A stretch of 64,000 bases of DNA from Owenia fusiformis. Taxonomy: Eukaryota > Annelida > Polychaeta > Sabellida > Oweniidae. The stretch spans positions 13,590,347 to 13,654,346 of the forward strand of contig CAIIXF020000009.1 in the NCBI GenBank assembly GCA_903813345.2, written 5' to 3'. The notes under the pieces are model-generated. The model was not told where the DNA came from, searched no databases, and worked only from the letters and a program-made list of their open reading frames with translations. Made by a program: the position numbers and the translations under genes. Shown here in pieces: positions 1 to 11,503 of this stretch (its first letter is position 1; every line of letters starts with the position of its first letter).

Positions 1-2062
1 CTGATCATGAGAATAATGATGACTAAATAATGAACACTGGGCCCCTCCCACCCCCTTGGGCGGGGCCAGAAAAAAAATTGGGCCCCAAAAAGGCCTTAAG
101 GCCCCGAAAAGTAGGCCTTTTTGGTCATAAATGGGCCTTTTAAAGCCTTATTTTTTAATTGAAGAAAATGGGTCTCAATATTTCAAAATTTGGGCCCACT
201 TCAGGGTTTGAGGGGCCCAAAACTTTTTCCGCTGAAGTTTTTTTCTCAGACCTGACATTTGCCCCCCCCCCCTTGTTGGTTCCCATATCCGCCCCTGATG
301 AAGGCTGGTGATAGACAAGGTTGTAACTGATTGTTGTTACAACATAATAGTATTAAGCTTATTTAATCATCATTATTTTTTGCTCTCTATAAGTAAGACA
401 CATATATGAAGGTTAAGATTACAAAATTAAGGCAGCATTTTTGATAATGAACATAACATAATCGAACCAGGCCCTGTATAAAGACCAGGGATTTACTTTG
501 CGTTACACTAGTTAACTCAGGAGGATTTATTAATGTAGAAACCTTTTCCTCATTTTTTATTGAATTTCATCTTGAAATCGAACATTCTTCAGTTGAACTT
601 CTTCATTTCATTTCTCAATATCACTGTGTGGTTAAGAACACCTAAAGTCAAAAGTAACAATTTTTCCTTAATACAGGGCGAGCCAAAAAGGTAACCCAAA
701 CAAATCTTAATAATCCAGTCCAATCATCCTGCATGGATTTAGTGTCAAATTTGGTAGAATTGAGTCTTGGTCAATGTATTATCAATCTTCATTCTTATCT
801 CTTGTTTTAATGTTTCAAGTGTTGTTAGTATCGAAAAAAGGTCCACAGATAAAAAAAAAACTGGTGGTATTGATGTCCAGTCAGTTAGGCACATTTCGAT
901 ATTTTGAGCACATTTTGTAAATGGCCATAAAATCGTGACTATTAAGGATAGATCAATAACACTTAGTAGAATGAAAGAACATTGAACAAGGTAATTGTGC
1001 CAAATATGATGTCAAACCCATGCTGAATGACTGGGTTATTAACAAACATTTGGTTGGGTTACCTTTTTTGGCTCATATTAATAAACTGATGTCAGGGACA
1101 GGGATATTTAACATTTTGTTGCCTTTTCAAGGACATTTTTTGACCACTGATTGTAACAAATCGTTCTCTGTTTTACCAGAAAAGGTATATTATATATCAA
1201 ATTGAATTTAAAAGGAAAAAACATTTGATAATTTAACAGTTATCAACTAAAAGTAGGGCTTCCCCTATATTTCACCTGGCATTTGCTGTTTTTCTACTTT
1301 TTTTTACATAATCCTTTCCTGAAAACCTCAAAAACTAATGAACTAATTAAACAAAAGTAAGGTCACTCCAAAAGTGGGTGTGGTAAAATATTGAAATTTC
1401 AAATATTATTTTCACGCTCAATATTCACCTAATGACTCTGATACTTATCGAAGACAATGTTCAGGTGTACAATACCCTCCTTGATATTTTTCATGCAATT
1501 CTGATGAATTGATACAGAAATAAATACATTGTTATATTAAATTCGGGCTATTTGATGGCCTATTTTCAGATATTTGGCGCTAGAAATGCCAATTATTGCA
1601 CTCAAATAGTTGGTTAACAATTTTTAGTTGCTCTTATGTCAGTAAACTATCATAATATTACTCGTTTAGTTGACAAGAGTATTCCATTTTGAAATAAAAA
1701 AATATTTACTATCCCATACTCAAATTTGGAGGGGGGTACCTGGAATGTGACATTTCATATTTGTCCACTGCATATATTTTTCTATATTTTTGATATGTTT
1801 TTCAACTGGTATCAATATACAATATAAGCCTAATTTAAAAACTGTTGCAATTTTTGGGATGTTAAACTTCCATTTGCCTAGCCTATTATTACATTTTCCA
1901 TTGAGTGCTTAAAATTGTCTAATATAGTATAGCTAGATTGTGTTCTGATTGCTAAAATCTAGCACTGCGTAAAATGTGTTTTATGTCCCAATTTTCGACA
2001 ATATGTGATATTTGTTCGTCTAGTTCTGATTATAGTTCCTCAATAAATTTGAAAGATCTTAC
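1..2062. other. Non-coding stretch, no gene recognised
   Basis: I see no convincing exon here. Positions about 40-300 are rich in GGGCCC and GGCC runs and in a poly-C tract, which looks like the edge of an old repeat. The rest is AT-rich. It probably belongs to the intron downstream of the last visible exon of the minus-strand astacin-like gene, whose next exon should lie left of the window. Confidence 0.4.
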
Positions 2063-2106
2063 ATTTTCTTCACCTGGCCTAACAGCTATATCACCCTCGA
2101 GTTTAC
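2063..2106 (-). CDS. Astacin-like gene, exon 4
   Basis: The 44-nt exon lies between a pyrimidine-rich AG acceptor (TTTTTTTAACAG) and a GTAAGA donor. It adds GKLEGDIAVRPGEEN in the frame set by exon 3 and ends in phase 0. Confidence 0.45.
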
Positions 2107-5100
2107 CTGTTAAAAAAATTAAAAAATGCCACATGAAATATTGAAGGGATGATTTAAGTACGATGTTTTTGAATGATATTAAAACCAGCAAAGGCTAGCT
2201 TACAGAAGACAGATGAAGACGAGTGCTTTAAATCATCCGCAATTCGAGTCGTGTGCTCATTATTGTCACACAAAACATTTAGATTTTAAACAATTACAAT
2301 CGGTAAGAGAGTTTGGCTCAAGGTTTCGTAATAAAGTCTTGTTTAAGAATTTAGCTTCGGTTTGGAATTTGGTTTTTAAATGAAGTCGTAACTGATATAT
2401 TTAGTCCTTCGGATTTTGTTACATTGACGAGTCTTGAATAATATTACCAACGTTACTTGGACGTCGACCTTGCGTCAATGTAACAAAAGCGAGGGATTTA
2501 ATAATACATTGTGGCTTTATTTATCTGAAACTAGTCTATTTTCATGTCCGTAGCCAGCTTTTTGTAGGGGCATGTATATCCAAAATTATGGCATATTCTA
2601 TACTTTCTATACTTTCGAACTGCTTTTTTTTAAATGATACTTTTTTCAGTCTTAGACGATTGGACTCTCTAAAGTCTATACATGTCTATACTTTCTATAC
2701 TGTCTTTACTTTTGATTTTGGTGAATTCCCTATGTTTATACTTTCGATACTTTCTATACTTTACATTTTGGTGAAATCCCTATGTCTATACTTTCTATAC
2801 TTTCTATACATTGCAAAACAATATGTGACGTCATAAGTTTCTTGGTCACTTTCGATCGAAAGTATAGAAAGTATAGAAACTATAGACATTTGATTTGTCG
2901 AAGACAGTTATTAGTCAAATCACTAATGGGTTTCTAACATGGTGATAGTTCGCGATCATATATATTCTTAGATTTTCGGCACACAGACTAATATGGACAT
3001 TCTAAAAATTTTGATCCGCATTGCCAAGCGCGAATCGCACTCCTTCATGGTGAAAATTCAAGATGGCCGCCAAAAATATCGTCAAATATGTATATTTTTT
3101 TGATAATTTTTTTTACTGCCTTTATTTCAATAAAATGTGATAAATTAGTGTCTTCAGGTATTATCTAATAATATTCCTACCAAATGAAATTTTTATTAAG
3201 TATAAACATAAGAAATTGCTTTAAAAGCGCCATCTTTTGATAAAATTATACCAAAATTGACGTCAAAATAACAAACATTTCCCGTATTCACTACTTCTTT
3301 TCAATAAAAGTTGACAAGTTTATATTTTATCAAGGCTTACTGTTAATATTCAACATATATCCGTCAAAATATTTCATTATAATCAATAAAGAAGAGTGTT
3401 GGGTAGCCCCACCTATAGGTATATATGCATTGAACTGCTCTGAAACATAAATTAATGATTATTATTTTATTCATGCTGACCCAATTTGCTTATTCTTAAA
3501 TAACTGTTATCTGTAATGAAAATGTTAGATATTCGGCACACAGACTGATATGGATATTTTAAAGATCTCAATCCGCATTGCCAAGCACGATTCTCACTCC
3601 TTCGAGGTTAAAATTCAAGATGGCCGCCAAAATAATCGTCAAATAAGAATATTTTTTTGATAATTTTTTTTCTGCTTTTATTTCAATAAAATGTGATAAA
3701 TTAGTGTCTTCAGTTATTATTTAATAATATTCCCACCAAACAGTTTTTTATTAAGTATAAATATAAGAAATTGCTTTTGAGCGCCACCTTTTGATAAAAT
3801 TATACCAAAATTAACGTCAAAATAATAAACAATTCCCTTATTCACTTCTTCTTTTCAATAAAATTTGACAAATTTATATTTTATCAATGCTTAGTGATAA
3901 CATTCAACATATATCTGTCAAAATATTTCATTATAACCAATAAAGAAGTGTTGTGCAGCCCCACCTATAGGTATATGCATCAAACTGAAACATGAATTAA
4001 TAATTATTATTATTTTATTCATGCTGACCCAATTTGCTTATTCTTAATTAACTGTTATCTGGAATAAAAATGTTAATGTTTCTAGATTCAACAACATGTA
4101 AGTTGTAGAAAGTAGAAATGAGAGTTATATGAAGGGGGAGGGGGTATGTAAGTGGGGATAAGGTTTGTGGGTATATATTGAGGCATGTCACCCATCTTGA
4201 TTTTCTGAGTGTTTCTGCACTCTGAAGTATAACAGAACTGTATTACAATTTTCTTCATTTTAGTTATATTGAAGTCCGTTTAAAGTCTAATATTCATTGT
4301 CTCTCATGTTGATGTGTATAAAGTCAACAAATTACATCAACCCAGACCAAACACCTGTACTTGCTGCCGAACAGCCCCTCTTTGCAATGTTCAAGCAGTA
4401 ATAGTGGACAATTGCAAGAGATGGGAGAAAAAACGAAGCTGATAAGGATACTTGGTGGAATACACACTGAGATGGGAGCATTTCACATCTTGGGCAATCT
4501 ATGAGAGAATACTTGGATGGATAATCTCCCTCTCTCAAGCTGGCATAGCCACATCTGGTACAGCTGATTCCTTTATCAAAGTTAACCAACTCGCACTAAC
4601 TTGCAGAACACATCATATTACTGCCTGCCCTGTAGTCTTTATATTCTTGACAAAAAAGCCTGTGAGACACATTGTTTGTGCTGTGATATTGATGAATAAC
4701 CTCAGTTTGAGTTGGATGACTGGGTGAAAAAACAGTCCCAGCTGAATGGCTCTTCCCAATTTAAGTTCTGGTCGACGGTAATGGATCTTAAACTTTTGAG
4801 AGGGCAACTTCAGCCTATACAAAGACACCCTTTCAGAGTTGTTGCCATGCCTTTTTATACTCAATCACACAAACTAGTCAAAGTGGCTACCAGTTTTATC
4901 CGTGACATGAACCAATTTAATGCAACACACCAATCAGTGCTTGGTGAATTCATTAAGGGAAACTAAACATTGATTAAAACAACAAGGCACTTGACATGAA
5001 CGAAATCATACCATCTAGACATTGTTTTGGACAGTTATGAAACTACATGTAACAGTTTAGAGTCTGGTATAAGAAATAAGAGAGGAAACAGTAAAAGGAG

Positions 5101-8100
5101 GCATATTTATCCTGAAAATTCCCTACCTAGAAACTGGCAAGATTGTTTGTGCTTGGAGTAAAACAAGAGAGAACTGTTTCAAATCCTTACTGCAAATGTG
5201 AGCAATATAATTATTCATGAACGAAAAAGACTTCTCGCAACCTTTGATCAGGATGTCATGTGTCAATCCACAAAAACAATCCACCAAAGACAAATAACCT
5301 TGCACACAATCAACACATTTTTTCTGAATGAACCAATATGAGTTGGATTTGACAAGGGGAGACAGTTCAGGTACTTGGCAGCACATGAAATGGCGAATTC
5401 CATTGGGCCTCAAAAAGTCTATGTCTGCCATTATTCCACTCATTGACAAGTTACACCTGGATTTCATGGAAGCAGGGGCAGAATTATAGCATGGGACAGA
5501 TGAAACTCATTTTCACAACTGATGAATGCACTCCTCAGTCTAATAGATGATCCTTTATTAATGTTATGTTGCTGTATGATAAATTCAGCAATGACACCTC
5601 AATCAACACTGCAAGAAAGAATACATTTTTACTAAAGACTACTTCATTATTGACCACATTCCTCCAACAGCTGACGCCTTAATGCAACACTGCAAGGGAG
5701 CATTGTACCAAGGTGTGCATATCTGAGGTCAGTTTAACAAACCAAGTCCTATCATTTCCCGGGTATCATTCCATCTTCAAAGAACTGGGGCTGGAGAACA
5801 GAGCCAAGAGACAACACTCAGAAGCCACACAGGACTACCTTAAAGCAGATGGCTGATGCTAGTCAACCATTAGTGTGGTTGTCAGAAGCAGTGTTTCCCA
5901 TGAAGATGTACCATGTACCAGCTTGAAGGCTACTCTAGTATGCACATCATTGTGTGCCTGCAATGGAGAGTATTCATTAGAATAACTAAAGTAAGGGTTT
6001 AAATATGGTAATACTAGGCCTATATAAGATGCAAGATACCCCCTATTTACCTCCCCCCCCAAATTTATATGGTTGACATCTTAGAGTTGGCATTCTGCTG
6101 TAAAATAATACTATAGAATAGTTTTTTATTATGCATGGTACATGATACAGATCAAATCTTGGCTCTCCAAACCATTACACGCTTCCTTCAACAGTTCAAT
6201 ATATTATAAAAACACAGTTTTGATTTTTAACAATTTCACCAATAGGTGGCGCTATGGGAGACATTCTTCATTATGTGTTTATCTAAATATTGTTTGGAAA
6301 GGAATCAGTTTCTACTAAAACATACAAACCTAATATATTCTGATGAAAAAAGGATAGAGATATGATAGGTACAGTACTACAGTATATATGAAATGTACAT
6401 ATTTTAATGATTTATCGAAAATTTGGACGAAATCTTAAAAATGGGGGGAATGAACAACCAAAATCTTCTTATTTGATAATTTAAATATTTTTCAGGGTAG
6501 AAATATTATAAATTGATGTTGAAAAATTCTAATTAACCACATTTTATTGAAAAAAAGGAATGAAAAAAATTATCAAATGAATATTATATAATTGTCGGCA
6601 ATTTTGGCGGCCATCTTGGATTTTCACCAAGAAGGAGTGCGAACCGCGCTTGGCAATGCGGATCAAAATTTTTAGAATGTCCATATTAGTCTATGTGCCA
6701 AAAATCTAAGAATATATATGATCGCGAACTATCGAGCCATTATTGACTGGGCTATATGGGGAAAAGCAGATCGAAAGTATAGAAAGTATAGAAACTATAG
6801 ACATCTGATTTGTCGAAGACAGTTATGGGGAAAAGCAGATCGAAAGTATAGAAAGTATAGAAACTATAGACATCTGATTTGTCGAAGACAGTTATGGGGA
6901 AAAACAGATCGAAAGTATAGAAAGTATAGAAACTATAGACATCTGATTTGTCTAAGACATTTCTTGGAAAAAGCAGATCGAATGCATCTGATATGTCGGA
7001 TACAGTTCTGGGAAATAGCAGATAGAAAGTATAGAAACTATAGACATCTAATTTGTCAAAGACAGTTTTGTGAAAAGCAGATAGAAAGTATATAAAGTAT
7101 AGAAACTGTATACATCTGATTTGTCGAAGACAGTTATGGGAAAAAGCAGATCGAAAGTATAGAAAGTATAGACATCTGATATGTCGAAGACAGTTCTGGG
7201 AAAAGCAGATAGAAAGTATAGAAAGTATAGAAACTATAGACATCTGATTTGTCTAAGACAGTTATAGGAAAAAACAGATCGAAAGTATAGAAAATATAGA
7301 CATCTGCTTTGTCAAAGGCAGTTAGTATGAAAGGGCATTTCGAAAGTATAGAAACTATAGACATCTGATTTGTCAAATGCAGTTGGTATGAAAAAGCAGT
7401 TCGAAAGTATAGAAAGTATAGAAACGTCGAAGGCAGATAGTATGAAAAAGGAGATCGAAAGTATAGAAAGTATAGACAATGTATAGAAAGTATAGACATT
7501 GCCATAATTCTGGATATACCTCTGTAGGGGGGGGAGGGTTGAGCCAAAAGTCTTAAGCCCGGTATACACCAATGGGGCAAGTTGGGACCTCCATAGACTT
7601 AACATTGCGTGGGACCTCGTGGGACCTTTTGGGATTTTGCCCCATGAAGTCCGTGGGACTCCATGGGACTCCGTGGGATTTTGCCCCATCTTGCCCCATC
7701 GAGTCCCATGAGGTCCCATGAAGTCCCACGTGGGACTCGGTGGGACTCGATGGGGCAAAATCCCACGAAGTCCCATGGGGCATCGTGGGATTTTCGATCA
7801 TATGACGTGTTGTGTGAAGCCCGGCATACACCAATGGGGCACGGTGGGATTTGATGGGACTCCATGGGGCTTGATGGGACTCCATGGGGCACGATGGGGC
7901 AAAGTCATCAAGGTCCCATGGGATTTCGTGGGATTCGATGGGGCAAATTGGGATTCGATGGGGCAAGATGGGACTCGATGGGGCAAGTGGGATTTTGCCC
8001 CATTGGTGTATACCGGGCTTTATTTAACTCGAACAAGTTACGTTATTTAAAGCGGGCGTCAAAGTGAATATAAACGTATTCGGAATGTATGTGAGCATCG

Positions 8101-9219
8101 CATGACTATTCGTGTGCCATTTTATCATTAACATGTAAAACATAAAATGTATGTGTCATGAGTAACAGAGTAATGTAAGTTTCAATGTGTTACTTACCAG
8201 AGAATTCCTCAGGATGTAAACGCTTGTAGGCTGCAAAGTAAATGAACGTAGTTAAACCACAAAAACAATGAGAAGAGTAAATAAATTGATATGTGACAGA
8301 TCTCCATAATGAAACTCTCTAGTTTGAACTACAAGTATGATTAATTATATATTGTTACTTACATGTAGGAAATGTTGAATCCACCTTACCTAATGTAGTC
8401 TTTATAAAACAAGTTGTACTATTTTGGTTTTGGAATAAACCTACATTTAGCCTTAATGCTACACAATGTCCGTCTTCCTAGAGAAACCTTTACTTACTGT
8501 CAAAATCATCCTGAAATAAGAACAACATATTTTCTCAAGTAAACAAGAATAAACAAATTGGGAACGTGTTTGCATTCAAATGCCATATTAAGCAGGCCCG
8601 TATCCAGGATTTGCCAAGGGGGGTTCACTTTTTGAAAATTTCCGGGGGGTTCACTTTTGACAATTTTGGTCCAAAAATGTCCAATATCACTTAAAATGTG
8701 CTCAGAATGATGAAAAACTGCATGATTTTGAAAAAACTTTTGGCCAGGGGGGGGGGGGTCGAACCTCCCTGGCTACGGGCCTGTTTAGTTTTAAAGCTAC
8801 AATCCAATTAAAGCTTAGGGGTACGTGAACGTGAATTGCATGACCCGATTTCCTGGTTGAATATACAGAAGTTTCGCAAATCGTTTTTTTTTGTAAATGG
8901 ATGATGACATTTATATTCATTGGCGTGTGTTGATTTTTGATTACATAGAGTGATGTTTAACGAGGCGAAGTTCTTTTTATTATCATGAAACGCATTACTA
9001 TGATATTAAACAATAAACATTTTTTACATGTCGACGCACGGAGATACAGATGAATGTGTTTTACCCAAAAAATAATTCTCGTGATGATACAATTAACTTG
9101 AAGTTAATATTTCCCTAAGTTTGGTGAGAATTGTTGATAGGGAATGGGGACATCAAAGATAAAATCATTATACTTACCGCAAAGGCCGTAGCCACAAGAA
9201 CTAGAAGTAACAGCTTCAT
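2063..9219 (-). CDS. Secreted astacin-like metalloprotease, N-terminal exons only (partial)
   Basis: Four exons join in frame: 9219-9178, 8510-8498, 8230-8198 and 2106-2063, each with canonical GT donors and AG acceptors. The product begins MKLLLLVLVATAFA, a typical signal peptide, continues DDFDTYKRLHPEEFSG, then KLEGDIAVRPGEEN. The EGDI stretch resembles the F/Y-x-GD 'aspartate switch' of astacin propeptides (blastula protease, meprin, tolloid-like), where the Asp caps the catalytic zinc. The family assignment rests on that short motif and is tentative; the protease domain would lie left of the window. Exon phases (0, 1, 1, 0) agree with one another, which makes chance unlikely. The 6.1-kb intron between exons 3 and 4 holds a foldback element and a MITE. 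Another secreted protein with a similar leader is possible. Confidence 0.5.
2595..2890. repeat. Left array of CTATACTTTC / GAAAGTATAG words
   Basis: Irregular repeats of ATACTTTCTATACTTTC run from 2595 to about 2820. A short stretch in the opposite orientation (CGAAAGTATAGAAAGTATAG, 2855-2880) follows, so this arm can form its own hairpin. Confidence 0.6.
2955..4080 (+). repeat. Direct duplication of about 560 bp
   Basis: Two similar copies lie in tandem, about 2960-3520 and 3528-4080. Both start TTCGGCACACAGACT, carry CAAGATGGCCGCC, and end with CATGCTGACCCAATTTGCTTATTCTTAA-type sequence. They differ at many points, so the duplication is not recent. Confidence 0.7.
4325..5960 (+). pseudogene. 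Decayed gene of an uncharacterised invertebrate protein family with a Cys-rich tail
   Basis: Shifting between the three plus frames gives ordered fragments of one protein: PDQTPVLAAEQPLFAMFKQ (4340s), LGGIHTEMGAFHILGNL (4450s), IATSGTADSFIKVNQLALT (4540s), FIRDMNQFNATHQSVLGEFI (about 4895-4955), then TADALMQHCKGALYQGVHI (about 5670-5725) and CTSLCACNGE (about 5940-5970). From memory of the family, this order matches a large uncharacterised protein common in cnidarian and other marine invertebrate genomes, often multi-copy, whose C-terminus carries CGCKK/CRGRCKC and LCxC motifs. Stop codons and frameshifts throughout show it is dead. It lies in the middle of a foldback element and may have been carried by it. 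Function is unknown. Confidence 0.6.
6760..7505 (+). repeat. Minisatellite, GAAAGTATAG...CATCTGATTTGTCGAAGACAG
   Basis: About ten copies of a 60-70-bp unit run in tandem. Each reads roughly GCAGATCGAAAGTATAGAAA, a few more GAAAGTATAG words, ACATCTGATTTGTC, then GAAGACAGTTATGGG. Long readable frames across it are by-products of the repeat and are not genes. It is the right inverted arm of the foldback element. Confidence 0.85.
7556..8019. mobile_element. GGGACT-word MITE with TTA target duplication (Harbinger-like)
   Basis: Inverted termini are AGCCCGGTATACACCAATGGGGCA. TTA lies directly outside both ends (7553-7555 and 8020-8022), as expected of a PIF/Harbinger-type 3-bp duplication. The whole interior is variants of GGGACTCGATGGGGCA and GGGATTTTGCCCCAT in both orientations. 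A second terminus-like sequence, AGCCCGGCATACACCAATGG, lies at about 7818, so the copy is composite. No transposase is present. A degraded relative lies at about 47,360-47,820. Confidence 0.75.
8198..8230 (-). CDS. Astacin-like gene, exon 3
   Basis: The 33-nt exon lies between TTACTTTGCAG and GTAAGTAAC. It contributes the end of the Thr codon and YKRLHPEEFS, and ends in phase 1. Confidence 0.5.
8498..8510 (-). CDS. Astacin-like gene, exon 2 (13-nt microexon)
   Basis: The 13 bases GATGATTTTGACA lie between a CTTATTTCAG acceptor and a GTAAGTAA donor. They encode DDFD plus one base and are needed to keep exons 1 and 3 in frame. Confidence 0.45.
8594..8783. mobile_element. Small repeat with AGGCCCGTA(T/G)CCAGG inverted ends
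   Basis: Ends AGGCCCGTATCCAGG and CCTGGCTACGGGCCT are imperfect inverted repeats, and the interior contains GGGGGGTTCACTTTT and poly-G runs. Related edge sequences (TAGCCAG plus a G run) occur near 2550, 14,870, 40,670 and 46,620-46,960. Confidence 0.5.
9178..9219 (-). CDS. Astacin-like gene, exon 1 (signal peptide)
   Basis: ATG at 9219 opens 14 codons, MKLLLLVLVATAFA, ending exactly at a GTAAGTA donor. A Lys followed by a Leu/Val core and an Ala-x-Ala end is a textbook secretory signal with predicted cleavage at the exon junction. Confidence 0.6.
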
Positions 9220-9289
9220 GACCAACATTCAAGGAGATACCACACAAAACTAAAAACTAGGATTGGTCTGGGTGTTATTATACGAAAAA

Positions 9290-9765
9290 GGCTTTGTAGA
9301 AAGAACCTCCTACCTCATACCCACCTACGTGGGACATGATACGGTCATTGAAGGGTTCAATTTTAAAGATTTTTAATCTCAAAATAGCTCTAATTATTAA
9401 CATTTCTACAATTCCGGCTTTATTTTACCACTGGACAGATGATAGATCCATAAATAAAGGCATATGGGTGATTTGTAATGTGTAATGACCCGAGGGCGCC
9501 ACAGGGGAATAATTAACTAACGACCGCGAGCATAGGTCCAACAAGCCAGATAAAGAAATTGAAAATTTGCTAAATTCGATGCCCCAAGTGGGAACCGAAC
9601 CCAGCTGGGGTGTAGTAGCAACTTTCTATCAAGGGTTATGCACTATAATTCATCATAAACTATGATTTAATAAACAAAGATCTTTAAAATTGAACCTTTC
9701 AAAGACTGTATCATGTCCAACGTACGTGGGTAGGTGAGTATGAGGTTTATTACACAAAGCTTACA
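9290..9765. mobile_element. Foldback MITE, about 85-bp arms
   Basis: The left arm GGCTTTGTAGAAAGAACCTC...ATTTTAAAGAT (9290-9378) is inverted at about 9680-9765. A partial relative of the same family lies at 43,228-43,450, sharing CTACGTGGGACATGATAC, AAGGGTTCAATTTTAAA and a central AAAGCCGG(A)ATTG segment. No coding potential is seen. Confidence 0.6.
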
Positions 9766-11462
9766 AAAATGCTCCATCCCATTCAGAAACCATTCAAAAT
9801 GGTTTGTTACAATATTTCCCATATATAGATTCATAAGGTGAAAATATTCATTTCTTTTTTACAACAAACGGATCTATTGATAAGAAGTGTATTTTAAGAT
9901 TAAATTTACTACAGCTCAAAAACAGATTTCAGTTCAAAAATTATTCTCACAGTTACATTAAAACAGAATAGGTGAACATACAACTATTTTTGCAAAGCTG
10001 AATTGTCTTGCTATAAATCTATTTGGTAGCGATGACTGGTATATTGTTGATATTGCCCATTTCCATCTCTATGTTTTTTGTTCAAGTAACCCCGTTTTTT
10101 AATTGTGATTCCTGGATTTCTTTCTTTCCACACCAATCTTTGAAAACTGCTTCTGTAAACCTTTGTAAAATAGGCGGCTGTCTGTCATGTAAGAAACAAC
10201 GAAGACCTCATTGTGAACCCATGGAATGCTCTGGTGATGATTTAGTAGGGGATTTCATTTTTCAGACTTTTTTCTAATCAAGTTTGTAATTTGCTCACTT
10301 GGTCCCCTGGCACTGTCTCTGAACTTTGTCACAAATCAAAGACATATTGATCTGCCTAATAGGTGAATTTGATGAAAATCACTGAACATGGGTCCCAAAC
10401 ATGATGAATTGACACCTTCTGCAATTTTTAGATGACAATCAACATGGAAGTGAATATGCATCAGAAACTGCAGCGGGGCTCTAAAATTTGATACGGCTGG
10501 CATTTTTTGTTCTTGCTTTCTTCTACCAGGAGACCAACTGGGCAAATCAATAACTTGATCAGAAAAGTCCCAAAAAGACGAGCTATAATTTAGTTTAATC
10601 AACTTAAGTACATATAACCATTATAACTGATGGATAAAGCAAACTACTAATCCAAGGACATTTCCAATGGTATATCAACTCCTAACCTTAATAGCATTGG
10701 GGCCATAAATGTTTTGTTATCAATCTCATTACTAAATTAGGAGATAAAGATGTAATAAACATATATTTAGGAGTAATTTTTTCTGTTTTTATTACAAAGT
10801 TTAAAAGGGCAGTGTAGTGACTTTAACTCTGATTCTTCAATAACCCAATGTTTTTTTCAATTCATTAAACATTCTGTAACTAGCATCATCAAGAAAATGT
10901 TATCACTTTCTTTTCTGTAATATCAAAGTCTGAAAAATTGCTGACCAGCTACTTCATAATTTATTTTTCAAAAACCAACCTGATAATACTGCAAACCTCA
11001 TATATTGTTTATTAAAGAAATAATTTATTCCAATATTTGATTTTTCAGAAAGTATCAGATAATATAAATTACATGTTGCTGATATTTTGTTGCTGATATT
11101 TTGGTAAAGAAATTGTTGTAATCGTAAATATTAGGGCTAAAGATAAATCATTTTGACAATACATGTTTTAACCAATGTTTTTAAATTGTTGTTATATCTT
11201 TCTTTAAATACAATTCATGAAATATTTCCATTCAGATCAATTTAAGTTAGTACCATTGTACTTTGGAAGTCTCATATTCTGCAATTTGGCGTATCATATT
11301 GGATACCTTCCAATCGTAGACATGCATGTTATCAGAGTGTCCATTCAAAGGCATTCATCTCATCATTACTTTCTGTTGGCAATGCACATAAGATGAGATT
11401 AGATTCCAGTATAATTCATGAATTGCAATAATGTGTGTCCATGTAGCATGTGCACCGTGATG
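9766..11462. other. Flank downstream of PDAP1, no gene recognised
   Basis: This AT-rich stretch lies between the foldback MITE and the PDAP1 stop codon and should hold the PDAP1 3' UTR. Possible minus-strand AATAAA signals occur near 10,960 and 11,025, but I cannot choose between them. Confidence 0.35.
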
Positions 11463-11503
11463 TCATGACTTCTTGGCTTTAGCAGCGGCGGCAGCTTCTT
11501 TTG
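11463..11503 (-). CDS. PDAP1: PDAP1 exon 6 (last, stop TGA)
   Basis: The acceptor GGATGTTTCAG is followed by the end of an Ala codon, [12 protein letters not shown] and TGA at 11465-11463. Confidence 0.9.

Larger units (their letters stand above)
2565..7535. mobile_element. Foldback element with GAAAGTATAG arrays as inverted arms
   Basis: Both ends read inward as GTAGGGG...TATATCCA(A/G)AATTATGGCA followed by CTATACTTTC words (left 2567-2900, right 6760-7535 inverted). Inside these, a second inverted pair matches: about 2950-3090 (ATTTTCGGCACACAGACTAATATGG to AAGATGGCCGCC) against about 6600-6720. The left arm segment 2960-3520 is also duplicated directly at 3528-4080. The middle (4325-5960) is a decayed protein gene. 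The element lies in an intron of the astacin-like gene and abuts a GGGACT MITE. I cannot assign a superfamily. Confidence 0.6.

Noticed and set aside
4332-5467. Minus-strand frames over the decayed gene
   Set aside because: Plus-strand fragments match a known family in order; the minus frames are shadows.
6718-7580. Long overlapping open frames through the GAAAGTATAG array, both strands
   Set aside because: They are low-complexity by-products of a 60-70-bp tandem repeat and carry no domain.
7312-8067. Several open frames rich in Gly, Trp, Pro and Ser across the GGGACT MITE
   Set aside because: They come from reiterated GGGACT/GGGGCA words and change with each word variant.
9580-9620. B-box-like GGGTTCGGTTCCCAC on the minus strand
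   Set aside because: No A box at a suitable distance, so there is not enough to call a SINE.
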